Positions 10,001 through 19,602 of a stretch of 64,000 nt of DNA are shown piece after piece. How positions within the stretch are numbered: the stretch's first letter is position 1; every line of letters begins with the position of its first letter. Origin of the DNA: Branchinecta lynchi (Eukaryota > Arthropoda > Branchiopoda > Anostraca > Branchinectidae); assembly GCA_023053575.1 (NCBI GenBank), contig JAKZAP010000008.1, positions 8,420,034-8,484,033 on the forward strand, in the 5' to 3' direction. A program made the position numbers and the translations under genes. Under the pieces are notes generated by a model, which was not told where the DNA came from, did no database searches, and was given only the letters and a program-made list of their open reading frames with translations.

Positions 10001-10733
10001 CTTTTCTTAGCCCTGATCTGACATCTAATCAACTTCAAATGAAACTTTCGCTTTGACAAATTTTCTGGTTTGGCCGGATTAGTTGTCCGACGAGAAAATG
10101 GTTTTCACCATTGTTCTCGGCATGTCCTCTTATCCCATGTCCTCTTATTCACATTAGCTGCTAAAAAATATTTTGTTTGGCCCTTAATTTGAGCCCATCT
10201 ACGAATTGGACCATACCCTTGACCCAAAGAATCCTCACACCATGTTTCATCAAAAAACCTCATTCCCTTTGAGAGTTATCGTGCTGACAGACGGACGGAC
10301 GGACCACTTTTGCGATGTCCATAGGTATCCATCCACTTACGTTTTGGGATCCCAAAAATGTATTTTCGAGAAGACTGTTTTCGGTCAGCAAAAACAGTAA
10401 GAAGAACAAAAAATCCAGTACGTACCTGCGCCTTTCCTGGTCGAAGATCACCCTAAGCTTCGTCGCCTCGCTGTTTGCCCTTGCTTTACAAGAAGCTCTC
10501 AATCGGGCATTATCCAGTTGTTTCAAGTTCCCGGCATGGGTGTGAGGAATAGTCAAAATGAATTCTCCGCTTTTCCATACACCTCGTCCATTGCAACTTT
10601 TATCATGGCACACAACATAGTCTGAACCATTTTTCTTGCTCTTAAAATTATAGATGTACATGTCACTATTATCCAACAAAAGGGAGGAGCCATCTCTCGT
10701 ACCTTCGCACTCAACAAATCTCTGATTGCTCAT
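3320..10733 (-). CDS. FLYWCH zinc finger - MULE transposase - RING finger protein, 7 exons, 701 aa
   Basis: Joined from seven exons: 10733-10426, 8340-8209, 7870-7669, 6864-6667, 6188-5843, 4745-4537, 4030-3320. All six introns are GT-AG and every junction keeps the frame (phases 2,2,0,0,1,0), giving 701 codons from an ATG with A at -3 to TAA. Domains: FLYWCH-type finger, residues 5-66 (C42, C47, H64, H66); MULE transposase core, about 147-395, with D191 in HADGTF, D253 in ITDFE and E373 in NNAVESFH, plus GCWFHF (C274, H277); Ser/Ala/Thr/Pro linker, about 466-640, followed by a basic RRRRSPSPQTRSVRRR patch that may be a nuclear signal; C3HC4 RING, residues 648-687. In known families FLYWCH-MULE proteins are transposases or derivatives, and RING domains recruit ubiquitin E2 enzymes. 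The fusion implies a DNA-binding protein with possible E3 activity, which is inference. No flanking terminal repeats were seen. Introns hold host repeats (A at 5,055-5,816, B at 7,925-8,202 and 9,759-10,358). Confidence 0.9.
3743..3970 (-). repeat. In-frame 75-bp coding minisatellite in exon 7
   Basis: Three consecutive 75-bp units (25 codons each), with degenerate edges, encode variants of AGPSAITSASAPSSAST followed by STSATHIP. Because 75 is a multiple of three, copy-number change would keep the RING in frame. The peptide looks like a flexible, possibly glycosylated or disordered linker. Confidence 0.85.
4537..4745 (-). CDS. Exon 6 of the FLYWCH-MULE-RING gene
   Basis: Acceptor CTACTCTTCCAG|AGCGCATG, donor GGGCTCCT|GTAAGT, phase 1 in and 0 out. 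It encodes residues 396-465, a charged helical stretch (QEVEEHRFMDMRAVIADVRA onward) after the catalytic core. No domain was recognised. The phases and splice signals are what tie the RING exon to the transposase. Confidence 0.87.
5055..5816 (-). repeat. Family-A repeat in intron 5 of the MULE-RING gene
   Basis: Both ends are present: AACAAGAGCTACGAGCTCAT at the left and TATGGCACTTGGCC...CAAGTGCCATAAAA at the right. Two of the ~280-bp internal modules lie between. It makes up most of the 1.1-kb intron. Confidence 0.9.
5843..6188 (-). CDS. Exon 5 of the FLYWCH-MULE-RING gene (catalytic Glu)
   Basis: Acceptor TTTTTTGGCAG|GCTCTTTGG, donor TTTATCG|GTAAGT (phase 1). Residues 281-395 contain RRTNNAVESFH with the presumed catalytic glutamate E373, then HTHPNFWFFI, a typical end for the MULE core. 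The frame is uninterrupted over the full 346 bases. Confidence 0.92.
6667..6864 (-). CDS. Exon 4 of the FLYWCH-MULE-RING gene (second catalytic Asp)
   Basis: Acceptor TTTGTTATAG|AGTTTCCC, donor GGCCAG|GTAAGT, exactly 66 codons (residues 215-280). It holds ATIITDFETA with the second catalytic aspartate (D253) and the conserved GCWFHFGQ that closes the first part of the MULE core. Confidence 0.92.
7669..7870 (-). CDS. Exon 3 of the FLYWCH-MULE-RING gene (first catalytic Asp)
   Basis: Acceptor TTATTTGCAG|GAAGTCC, donor GATGTG|GTAAGT, phase 0. Residues 147-214 include HADGTFKVVP, the beta-strand motif carrying the first catalytic aspartate (D191) of MULE DDE transposases, followed by the usual aromatic F-x-Q-L-F segment. 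Confidence 0.92.
7925..8202 (-). repeat. Family-B repeat filling intron 2 of the MULE-RING gene
   Basis: The B right end (TTTCGATGGGATCCCAAAAA) lies at about 7,936. B sequence continues to CTATAAAGAACAC, touching the GTAAGT donor of exon 2. Without it the intron would be only about 60 bp. Confidence 0.82.
8209..8340 (-). CDS. Exon 2 of the FLYWCH-MULE-RING gene
   Basis: Acceptor is CTTTCAG|ATTTACAGG; the alternative AG eight bases downstream would create an immediate stop. Donor is TTTCGG|GTAAGT, phase 2. The 44 residues (about 103-146) correspond to the Arg-rich, helical stretch between the DNA-binding finger and the catalytic core in MULE-type proteins. Confidence 0.85.
8400..9246. other. 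Intron 1 sequence without recognised features
   Basis: Part of intron 1 of the MULE-RING gene. Only a short GTAG run (GGTAGGTAGGTAGG, about 8,510) and low-complexity A-rich stretches were seen. Confidence 0.45.
9247..9475 (+). repeat. Family-B left-end fragment in intron 1
   Basis: Begins TTTTTGGGATCCCAAAACGT, followed by degenerate B sequence through TAGATGGGCC and the GTCGATCTAGGGG segment. It lacks the tandem modules. Confidence 0.75.
9759..10358 (-). repeat. Family-B repeat in intron 1
   Basis: Both ends are present: CAAGACCGAAGGTTTCGGTG then GGGATCCCA on the left and ACGTTTTGGGATCCCAAAAA on the right, with the GACGGACGGAC run near 10,290. Confidence 0.88.
10426..10733 (-). CDS. Exon 1 of the FLYWCH-MULE-RING gene (FLYWCH finger)
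   Basis: The exon starts at the ATG at 10733 and ends at an AGGCGCAG|GTACGT donor (phase 2). It encodes the N-terminal FLYWCH-like zinc finger with C-x4-C (C42, C47) and a closing PHTH (H64, H66), the pattern used for DNA or protein binding in this transposase-derived family. The frame continues into the intron, so a simple open-frame reading overshoots the exon to 10260. An untranslated upstream exon may exist; none was identified. Confidence 0.88.
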
Positions 10734-11250
10734 ACTTCAATTATTTTTACATGACTAAAGGTTTCTCCAGTCAAAACATGAAACAATTATCAACATAATC
10801 CCTACGATTTCTTTTAATCGGCTTTGCGGCTTCACACTCGGAAAGGGCTTAACATTTTTTTGTCCGATTTGCAGCCGCATGCTGTAAGCCCTCAGAGATA
10901 GCAGTGTTTCCCTGAGCACTAGTCTCTAGGGTATGACAATTTACTTGAACTCTTTGAGGTGCATGTTTTATCTTTCCTTGAAGGCTTTCGGCTACCACTT
11001 GCCTCAGGCGAAACGGCCCCGGCACCAAAACCCCCCACTAGACCTGTCAATAAAACTTATGAAAAAAAAAATTGCAGTTGCTCATGAAAAGCATACAGTG
11101 ACGAGCGGCTAGCAAGCAACCGTGTCACGTTTAGATTTAACTCGCATGTCTAGGAAAAATCCGTAATCTGGGGAAACTGACCTTAGCCTGCTGTAGCTAG
11201 GCTAAACCTGAAATTTTTTGAGCTACCATCTTTCACAAAGATTACTTGAT
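10734..11250. other. Upstream region of the MULE-RING gene
   Basis: Candidate 5' UTR and promoter of the minus-strand gene. I could not identify a TATA box, start site or upstream exon. No terminal inverted repeat matching the gene's 3' side was seen. Confidence 0.4.
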
Positions 11251-12118
11251 TTTTTGGATCCAAAACGTAAGTGGAGGGATACCTATGACATCGCAAAATT
11301 TGTCCGTCTGTCTGTCAGCGCGATAACTCTCGAAAGGAATGAGGTATTTTGATGAAACTTGGTGTGAGGATTCTTTGGATCAAGGGTAAGGTTAAGTTCG
11401 TAGATGGGCTCTGTAGTGGGGGAGGGAGTTCAAGTTAAGGGACAACAAAGATGTTTGTAAGAGCTAATGTAATAGTTCATTATCGGGTAAGAAGACATGC
11501 TGAAGACGATATCAGTGAAAAACCAGAAGGTTGGCTAGAATTAAAAGTTTTCTTTGAAGTTGATTACATGTTCGATTATGGAATAAGAAGACATGCTGAG
11601 TGCGATGATGAAAAACATTTCCTTGTCGAACCAGTAGTTCGCCCGGAATTTTAACAAACCGGAAAATTTGTTAAAAGCGAAAGTTTCGTTTGAAGTTGAT
11701 TAGATGACCGACTTAGGGTTAAGAAAAGAAGCTGAGTTTGTGTATGACATTCATTTTTACCAGGACATATAATTCGTCCGGAATCCGGTTGATTGTATAA
11801 GTTAAAGTTTTATTTGAATTTATTAGATGTTCTTTATAGGGATAAGAAGATACGCTGACTTCGTTTCTGAATTGTTCTTTTTTTGCTGGACAAGTAGTTC
11901 GCTCGGAATTCGGCCGAAACCGGAAATTTGGTAGAAGTAAAGCAGGAAGTTTCGGTCAGTATCGTCAAAACAGAAATGGCTTATAGAGGTATATCTGAAC
12001 TTGGTTTTCTCAGATAATTAGCGTGGCCAAGACTGGATCTGGCGAAGACAAGACCCAATTGCCGGGATCAAACATTAGATTTTTGGGATCCCATCGAAAC
12101 CTTAAGTCTTGTTTTTCA
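11251..12118 (+). repeat. Family-B repeat with tandem modules
   Basis: Left end TTTTTTGGATCCAAAACGTA at 11,251, right end TTTTTGGGATCCCATCGAAA near 12,085. Internal modules carry AGAAGACATGCTGA. The part from 11,795 on is duplicated after the gap (25,373-25,690). Confidence 0.88.
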
Positions 12119-12782
12119 AAAGATATCCTCTTGTTACATGGAATCCCAAAACTCGCAACAGATATTGCAACTATCAATCCTGGGTTTGTCGTGGTTAATC
12201 CACGAAATTCCACGAAAATGTTAAGTAGATTTGGACATTCGGGTCCCTGGTTTGAAAGCCGTCGGCTAAAGAAACAAATATTTCTTACACATCTAAACTC
12301 ATACCTTTGGTGTCCTATTCATGTTCAGTTGGTATTTTGGTATGCTACGTAGAATTAGAAAAAACTATTTTCCCACTAACTAGAGGAAAATTGCCGTAAA
12401 GAGTTGAGTCTCATAGATTGCAATTAGTTTTGATAATAGGGCTAATATTCTGTCCAAGAAATACTAGGAGGCGGTACGACAAAGCTTGGTATTAAAATCT
12501 GCGACCTAACCCTCAACTTAGGTCCGACTCTCGATACGCGACGGACGATGCTCTACACGGCAATTGAAGAACGAAAAGTTCGCTTACAGTCCGAATAACG
12601 TACAATAAAAGGATTGTTTTAGAGTTGTAGGTGTTTCCTGATATTTCCATCTGAGAGACTGGAATTTCACGAAGGCTTTGCAGATATTCTTTAGCACTAC
12701 CATTGTAGAACAAAAACCTAACCTAACGAAAAGACCTAACGGGGTTAAGAAACTTGGTTTAAACGACTCGGCTTTCCTTTGT
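12119..12782. other. No gene recognised (also 25,691-26,354)
   Basis: Unique-looking sequence without a convincing exon or repeat signature in either copy of the duplication. Confidence 0.4.
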
Positions 12783-12985
12783 CAGGGCCGGATTTACGAC
12801 TGAAGCTGGGTAGTGCCAAAATTAACAATTAAAAAAAATAAAAAAATCGGATTGTCTTAAAATAAAAATGAGCATCCGGGACCTCGATGACGCCAAAATA
12901 AAATAGTGATAGGACTTAGCAAAAGGCAGGAGAGGGGCGAATCTCCCCTCCTTCGGGCCACCCCTTATTCCTACTGTGCTTTTCA
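12783..12985 (+). mobile_element. Possible hAT-like end (CAGGGCCGGATTTACG)
   Basis: CAGGGCCGGATTTA resembles terminal sequences of hAT elements. A matching inverted end and target duplication were not found, so this may be a solo or degraded end. The duplicate is at 26,355. Confidence 0.3.
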
Positions 12986-12987
12986 GG

Positions 12988-13137
12988 GTTCGTGCGGCTC
13001 TGGAAATCAGGGAAAAGTCAGGGAATTTATTTTTGGTCAGGGAAATCAGGGAAATGTCAGGTAAAATCGTGAAAAGTTGCAGAAGGTCAGGGAAATTAAT
13101 GGAGAAGTTCAGCTATACTTATGCATCAAGTTTTTTT
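12988..13137 (+). repeat. CAGGGAAA stutter repeat (copy at 26,560-26,712)
   Basis: Repeated TCAGGGAAA motifs in about 150 bp. An inverted copy lies at 16,045-16,178 (GCATAAGTATAGCTGAAC...). Confidence 0.8.
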
Positions 13138-13294
13138 TTACTGGAAGTTTCTTTTTCGTCGGTTCTCTGTCCAAAGTTTATGGGTTGATAACTCTGTTCT
13201 TTGAGCCGTCCCAGTTTGTGGAATGAGGAATCGCATTGTTAAAATCTCGTACAGTTTGAACGGCTTTACGAAGCTGACGGAAGTTTTGTTCAGT

Positions 13295-14092
13295 TTTTAT
13301 GGCACTTGCCTTCCGGCCAAGTGCCATAATCTGACCACTTTTCCGTCGGTCTGTCGGTTGGTCGGTCAGTCCGGTGTTTGCGAGTTAGGGTACCTCCAGA
13401 TGTGCTAGGACGATGAAACTTGGCAGGCACATTAGGGACCCGTCCAAACTAACTTGGAAACAATCACTTGCTCGATCCGACCATCGTGGGGGGGGGGGGG
13501 AGGGAGAGGAGCCGGAATCCGCAATTTAGAGACATGCATAACTTTCGGACGGGTGATCGGATATTAGTGACTTGATATTTGGAGAGGCCTCGTATCTCAT
13601 ATGTACTATTTCAAGTTCGGACCGAATACAATGAATTTGGGGAGTAAAAGGGGGGCTGGCCGGAAATCATGTGACACGCTTAGAGTGGAGCGATTGGGAT
13701 GAAACTTGGTGGGAGGAACAAGCACAAGCCCTAGGTACATCATTGACAGAGCCGGACAGGATTCGTGCACTGTGGGGGAGTTGGAGGGGGTTTCCGGAAT
13801 TCCGATTATTCGGAGTTGAGTTACTTCCCGGAGGGCTAGGACTATGAAACTGGACAGGCAAGTCAGGGATCCGACCAGATTAACCTGGGAATATTCAACT
13901 TCCCCATCCGACCAACGTGGGGGGAGTGGAAGGAGGGGGAATCCGGATTGAGGAATGAATAACATTGGGACCGATGATCGGATCTTAACGAAACTTGATA
14001 TTTGGAAAGAGCTCGTGCCTCGAATGACCCATTTAAAGCCGGATCCGATGAATGTAGGGGGGGGGAACCGGAAATCTTGTGACACGCTTAGA
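13295..14092 (+). repeat. Family-A repeat (copy at 26,867-27,667)
   Basis: Starts with the terminal palindrome TTTTTATGGCACTTGCCTTC/GGCCAAGTGCCATA, then GTCGGTCTGTCGGT, GATGAAACTTGGCAGG and degenerate 280-bp modules. The far end is missing; it passes into the satellite flank. Confidence 0.88.
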
Positions 14093-14094
14093 GT

Positions 14095-14395
14095 CACCTA
14101 GGATGTTGAACTTTGGATAGGTCTGTTTGCGCGTGTCGTGGCAAAAACCTTTCAATTTCCGAAAAAATTAGCAACAACCTCTTTATCAAGCAACAAAGTT
14201 TGTTATAACCTATTTTAACAACTTTTTCTTTTCACTCATCTTCACCTGAACGGAATCTTTTTCCCCTTGTTTAAGTAAACAGAACAGTCGCACCCAAAGG
14301 CATTTCGTATCAACCCTAATTAAACGAAAAAAGGTTCGCTCCTTCTGATTATTCCCCTGGGATCGCACCCCTTCTTCATAGATGTTACTGATCCA
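14095..14395 (-). repeat. Satellite flank, inverted relative to 1,936-2,180
   Basis: Holds the reverse complement of the GGGGAATAATCAGAAGGAGC block next to the satellite, matching the first locus over about 250 bp. Confidence 0.75.
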
Positions 14396-15150
14396 GCAAA
14401 GTTGGGCCACCTGTCGGATTTTTGAATTGTGCGAAGTGACGCATTTAAAGGTTGGGTCAACTGACGGATTTTTGGGCCAAATGACGGGTGGGCAAAAAGT
14501 TGGAAAAGTTGGGCGAACTGACGGATTTTTAGGCGAAATGACGGGTGGGTCAACTGACGGATATTTGGGCCAACTGACGGGTGGACGAACTGTCGGAAAT
14601 GTTGGGCGAACTGACGGATTTTTAGGCGAAATGACGGGTGGGTCAACTGACGGATTTTTGGGCCAACTGACGGGTGGGCGAACTGTCGGAAAAGTTGGGC
14701 GAACTGACGGATTTTTAGGCGAAATGACGGGTGGGTCAACTGACGGATTTTTGGGCCAAATGACGGGTGGGCGAACTGTCGGAAAAGTTGGGCGAACTGA
14801 CGGATTTTTAGGCGAAATGACGGGTGGGTCAACTGACGGATTTTTGGGCCAAATGACGGGTGGGCGAACTGACGGTGGGTCAACTGACGGGTGGGTCAAC
14901 TGACGGTGGGCGAACTGACGGGTGGGAGTAGTGACGGGTGGGTGAACTGACGGGTGGGCGTAGTGACGGGTGGGTGTAGTGACGGGTGGGCGTAGTGACG
15001 GGTGGGCGTAGTGACGGGTGGGCGTAGTGACGGGTGGGCGTAGTGACGGGTGGACGTACTGACGTTGGGCGAACTGACGGGTGGGCGAACTGTCGGATTT
15101 TCGAAGTGGGCGAACTGACGGGTGGGCGAACTGACGGGTGGGGGTAGTGA
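14396..15150. repeat. GACGGGTGGGC satellite, 93-bp higher-order unit and 16-bp monomers
   Basis: The left part has a 92-94 bp period (the landmark ACGGATTTTTAGGCG recurs at 14,521, 14,613, 14,707 and 14,800). The right part is 16-bp GTAGTGACGGGTGGGC monomers. It is the reverse complement of the locus at 1,267-1,935. Long open frames of both strands here are not genes. Confidence 0.93.
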
Positions 15151-15163
15151 CAGCGACCCCATG

Positions 15164-16045
15164 TGTGTTATCCTTATAAGAAAAATTTCCGACTTCGGCC
15201 AGATTCCAGTCGAACTATGTGTCCCGGTAAAAAAAATTCATACACGGATTCAGCATCTCTTCTTACCCCTAAATCGGATATCTAATCAACTACAAATAAA
15301 ACTTTAACTTTTTCCGGTTTTTGCCGCATTCCGGGCGAACTACTTGCCCGGGTAGAAAATTGTTTTCACACAAGTGATCAGCATGACTTCTTACCCCTAA
15401 ATCGAACATTTAATCAACTCCAAATAAAACTTTTACTTTTATCAAACTTTCCGGTTCTGGCCGGATTCCGGAACAAACTATTTGTCCGGCCAAAAAATGC
15501 TTTTCATCGTCGTGTTCAGCATGTCCTTCTACCCCTATATCCAACATCGAATCAACTTCAAATAAAACTTTTACTTTTAACAGACTTTCCGGTTTGCCGG
15601 ATTCCGGGCTAACTACTTGTCTGGTGCCAAAATGGCTTTCACCATGTTCAGCATGTCTTCTTACCCCTAAATCGAATGTCTAATCAACTTAAAATAAAAC
15701 TTATACTTTTAACAAAGTTTCCGGTTTTCTCCGGATTCCAGGTGAACTACTTGTCCGATGACTAAGCGGTTTTAACCATCGTGTTCAGCTTGTCTTCTTA
15801 CCCCATAATCGACTATCACATTATGTGTTTAAAATATTTAATTTTCCCCTTAATTTAAACCCCCACCCCTAAATGTAGGGCTACAGAGCCCACCTACGAA
15901 CTTGACCTTACTCTTGACCCAAAGAATCCTCACACCAAGTTTCATCACAATATCTCATTACCTTCGAGAGTTATAGTGCGCACCGACGGACAGACAGACA
16001 ACTTTAGCGATGTCATAGGCCACTTACGTTTTGGGATCCCAAAAA
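15164..16045 (-). repeat. Family-B repeat with about five tandem modules (copy at 28,745-29,635)
   Basis: The modules carry TTCAGCATGTCTTCTTACCC, AAATAAAACTTTTACTTT and TTCCGG(T)TT...CCGGATTCC. The left end TACGTTTTGGGATCCCAAAA lies at 16,025-16,045. The right end is replaced by satellite. Confidence 0.9.
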
Positions 16046-16178
16046 ACTTGATGCATAAGTATAGCTGAACTTTTCCATTAATTTCCCTGACCTTCTGCAA
16101 CTTTTCACGATTTTCCCTGACTTTTCCCTGACCAAAAATAAATTCCCTGATTTCCAGAGCCGCACAAACCCTGTAGTA
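16045..16178 (-). repeat. CAGGGAAA stutter repeat, inverted (copy at 29,630-29,763)
   Basis: Inverted copy of 12,988-13,137, abutting the end of the family-B element. Confidence 0.8.
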
Positions 16179-16224
16179 AGAAAAGACAGATGATAACACA
16201 GAGTAAATGATATCTCGAACTTAC

Positions 16225-16347
16225 CAGCTCCAACCAGAATAGGAAGGTCAAGTAATTTGACCAAAACAACAGAGGTGATATTATTTTCTTCCATTGATGT
16301 CGTAATCACTCTCAGAAAGTCTTTGAGTTCACCGGGAGTGGTTAAAC
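16225..16347 (-). CDS. Possible orphan exon (copy at 29,812-29,934)
   Basis: A 40-codon open frame reads LTTPGELKDFLRVITTSM and ends LLDLPILVGAG before a strong GGAGCTG|GTAAGT donor. The upstream AG (ACAAG|GTTTAACC) has a weak pyrimidine tract. The amino-acid composition looks protein-like, but I do not recognise the family. If real it belongs to a minus-strand gene. Confidence 0.35.
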
Positions 16348-16411
16348 CTTGTTTTCACTTATAATTAATATCATGTTTCATAACTCCCTACTAAGTTCCC
16401 TCCACTTTTGC

Positions 16412-16699
16412 TGGCGCGGTCACGGTTTTGAAATTGACGCCACAATGGCTGCAATGCATGGAAACAAAATCCTTGCTTGCGGTGACTCTACTTTACAACT
16501 ACCGTTTTCAAAATTAGCAAAAAGGATTTTAGATGGAAAACAAAACGTAAATAGTGACAAAAAATGTTTTATTATCTTTTCTGTTGAATTTTTTCAACAG
16601 TAATTGGGAGTAGAATCAGCGCAAGCAAGGATTTTGTTACCACGGACTGCAGCTACGGCAGCGTCGGCGGCGCTAATTTCAAAACTGTGGCCGCACCAA
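16412..16699. mobile_element. Inverted-repeat element, arms of about 85 bp (copy near 29,999-30,287)
   Basis: The left arm GCGGTCACGGTTTTGAAATT...AACAAAATCCTTGCTTGCGG matches the reverse complement of 16,612-16,699. Arms share AACAAAATCCTTGCTTGCG exactly. About 115 bp separates them. No transposase is encoded. Confidence 0.75.
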
Positions 16700-16797
16700 A
16701 CTCGATGACGACGAACTTTGTCATTGGCGATACTGCCAGTTTGAGTGATGAAAAGAAACAAAGAAATTTATTCATCGAACTCTTGAAAACCTGTGAC

Positions 16798-17759
16798 CAG
16801 TGCTTCCACTTCTACTGTATTTCAAAGTAGAATACTTTCTTTTGGACCATTCTACTTTTTAATTTTCTAATCTACTTTACTACTTTATTTCTACTGTTTT
16901 TGGCCTTTTGATACTTTATTTCTACTCTTTTTTGTCTTTTGGTTGGATGACCAAGCAGAAAAGAAGTTTATTTACATTAACTTTGTCTGCGACACACTGC
17001 GGTTTGGAAAACAATCTGGTTCTGTTTGAAATTCTCTCAATTTAACCACGAAAGAGGCTGAATTTTTACTTTTGTTTGCCTGCCGCGCACATTTTAACAG
17101 AATTAAAAATTATTCAAACAGAGAACAGGCAGATTTGCAGCACACAGTTGTGTTCTCTATCAAAATCTTCGTATTTTAGCAGAAAACAGGATAAAATTTT
17201 GCCTGCGGCGCACAGTTTAAAAACAATCTGATTTGGTGCCAAAATATCTGTAGGCTAGGCCAATTGAATACAGTCAGATTTTCAAAGTTTTTGCCTGTTG
17301 TGCACCATTTGCACAGAACCAAGGCCGTATACGGGGGGGGATGGGGGGGAGGGGGTTGACCCCCCCCCCAAAACATACAAAAATAATCATTTTTATAGGC
17401 TGTCCCCTCTGATCTATGTCTTTTTTAAAACTTTTTTGTGCGACCCCCAGGCAACCCTCCCCCCCGAAAGGTACCCTCCCCCGAAATAATAATGGTTTTA
17501 TATTAAAAATTCTGTATTTTAGAAGAAAAATATTTTGTTTAGTTTTTAAGTTACCGTATTCCAGATGGGAAAGGTTGAAAATAAATGAACTCATTAAGCA
17601 TTGACGTGTGAAATAATGGGGCTGGTGATTGCATTACTGCAGAATTAAACCGCCTTTTGACATAACACTACTTTTTTTTTATTATCGAAATCTACTTTTA
17701 TCTACTTTATTTTGAAGAGGCTGCTACTTTCTTTTTGAGAGGGTCGAGTGGAAGCAGTG
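16798..17759. mobile_element. Non-autonomous hAT-like element with 8-bp target duplication
   Basis: Ends CAGTGCTTCCAC and (reversed) CACTGCTTCCAC, flanked on both sides by CCTGTGAC (16790-16797 and 17760-17767). The 8-bp duplication and CAGTG-type ends are those of the hAT superfamily. The 962-bp interior has no transposase frame. It holds G-run/C-run tracts near 17,330-17,370. Confidence 0.85.
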
Positions 17760-17947
17760 CCTGTGACCTCCTAGCCCAAACACTGAAGAAGCAAAGATGA
17801 GAAGTCATAGAAATGTGACAAAGTCTAAAAATCCAGGTTGTTAAGTCCTGGTCAACCAACCAATCAAGCTGCCAACCAGCAAGAGACTCTACAGGAGGAT
17901 CAACCCACCTTATCTTGCTGGAAGTGAGATTTAAGGTAATTATCTAC

Positions 17948-18075
17948 AAATCTTCATTTTTTTCGACATAATGGTCAATTACTAAGGCATTCCCAAGCTC
18001 AGCAAGAAGTTTTTGTTCACCACCCAGCCACTCAAAACGACCATCACCAAGAAATAGGGCATTGAGCAGTGCTTA
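17948..18075 (-). CDS. Possible orphan exon (copy about 31,538-31,665)
   Basis: A minus-strand open frame reads LFLGDGRFEWLGGEQKLLAE and then LGNALVIDHYVEKNEDL, with a possible ATTT|GTAGAT donor at 17,947. Composition looks coding. The upstream boundary is unclear. It may belong to the same unknown gene as 16,225-16,347, but the phases were not reconciled. Confidence 0.3.
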
Positions 18076-18209
18076 AAATGGGCAAGTGGAAAATGGAGAC
18101 ACGCCCACCAAATCGCCGCCTGCATTAAGATTTGCTAAAAATTTAGCTAACTATGGCTGGGCTTTGGAAAGTAAGGGTGGCAGTGCTTGAAAGCAGGGTT
18201 GGAGTTGAA

Positions 18210-18650
18210 CAGCTATTATTAGTGTTTCTTTGTAATAATAAAACAAAAATAATGTTTGAATGTGGCAGGCTTCAGTGAATACAGACCAAATATCTTTTTG
18301 CTGTTGCTGTAGGCTCTAGCGTAGTCCTGTACATTTCTCACTACTCAGAAGGAAATCTATAATGACCATTGGTCACCAATGGTCATACCAGTCAGCGTAT
18401 AAACATATTTTAAAATTTCTGATATGGTTTGTTGAAAGGGTTTAGTGTTTTTTTTTTGTAATAATAAAGAATAATAATGTTTTGAATGTGGCAGTCCCCA
18501 GTGAAAAATAACCAGATATCTTTTTGTTGTTGCTGTAGGCTCTAGCATAGTCCTGTATATTTCTCATTACTCAGAAGGGAATCTAGAATGATCGTTGATC
18601 ACCAATCAGCCTATAAACATAATTTTAAATTTCTGAAAGGGTTTGATATA
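18210..18650 (+). repeat. Two direct copies of a ~235-bp unit (copy at 31,800-32,240)
   Basis: GTAATAATAAA...AATAATG, CTGTTGCTGTAGGCTCTAGC and TCACTACTCAGAAGG each appear twice in the same order, about 220-235 bp apart. Confidence 0.8.
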
Positions 18651-18659
18651 TTTAGGGTA

Positions 18660-19602
18660 GGCAAAGATTTTGTTTGCATTTCTCGAATATGGCCCTTACT
18701 GCCAAATGCCCGGATGAGGTTAGTTCATAAAAATTTTCATGAATTGTAACTGGCGGTGATTTTTCTTGGGCGTTTCAAGCGCCCAACGCTAACCCCATTT
18801 GAGTTTTCATGAATTTTAATGCTGGCCATGATTTAGTAGGCCTTTTTTCTGTTTCTCATTTTGGGCATTTCAAGCAGAGCTGGCCTTACTGCCCAATGCA
18901 CTATTTGTTTGATAGGGCAATTCGGGCGGCTGGGCAGTGGGCTAAAACTTCAAGTGTTACCTAAAGACTAAAGTATGAGCTGCATTTGATTTGTTTGGTT
19001 GACCACCAGTGCAGTCAGGACTATTAGAAGAGATATGCCTATTTGATTATCCCTAGTGAACTCACTGACGAAAAAACATAAGTTAATTGTCATTTTTTCC
19101 ATTTTATTCTTTTACGGGTTCAGATATTGGTCACACATCAAACTGATTAAGAACGTGTTCCATCCTTCTAACAAGAGTAATTGTTGGCTTCTAATTCCGT
19201 TCCAACCTTGCTGAAAGTTAGTACGGTGACTTTCCAACCTTCTCGAAGTAGTAACTAATACTAACTATTTGCTTACCATGCTCGGGAGCGTATTAAGCGT
19301 GGTAACTATGAATCTCTGTAAAGTGATTGGCCGGATTACCCATTGTAGCTGCCGTGTAGTAATATTTTACCGAAAATTTAAAAATGTGATCCAGGATTGA
19401 CACCAAGAATCCAAAATTAGTGATGTTATTCGTAGTAACTATGGTAAGTAGGGTGGAACACGCTCTAGGATTTAGAAATTTCGGTTTGTGAAGCAATAAT
19501 TATTTAGGTTTTGGAAGCAACTCACAGATTTAGTAGTGCTGTTTGGGGCTGCCTTTTACTCAGTGGTATCAAAAAATTTGGATATGGAAGTTCAGTTATT
19601 TG
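18660..19602. other. No gene recognised (also 32,250-33,192)
   Basis: Contains two diverged copies of a GGCC(C)TTACTGCC(C)AATGC segment near 18,690 and 18,882. Nothing coding was supported. Confidence 0.4.

Noticed and set aside
14210..14899. Open frame of 229 codons rich in PSVRPTFPTVRPP-type repeats (and equals at 1,268-1,978 and 28,035-28,464)
   Set aside because: It is a chance reading of a satellite lacking stop triplets; several frames of both strands are open at once, and single-base indels in the other copy break it.
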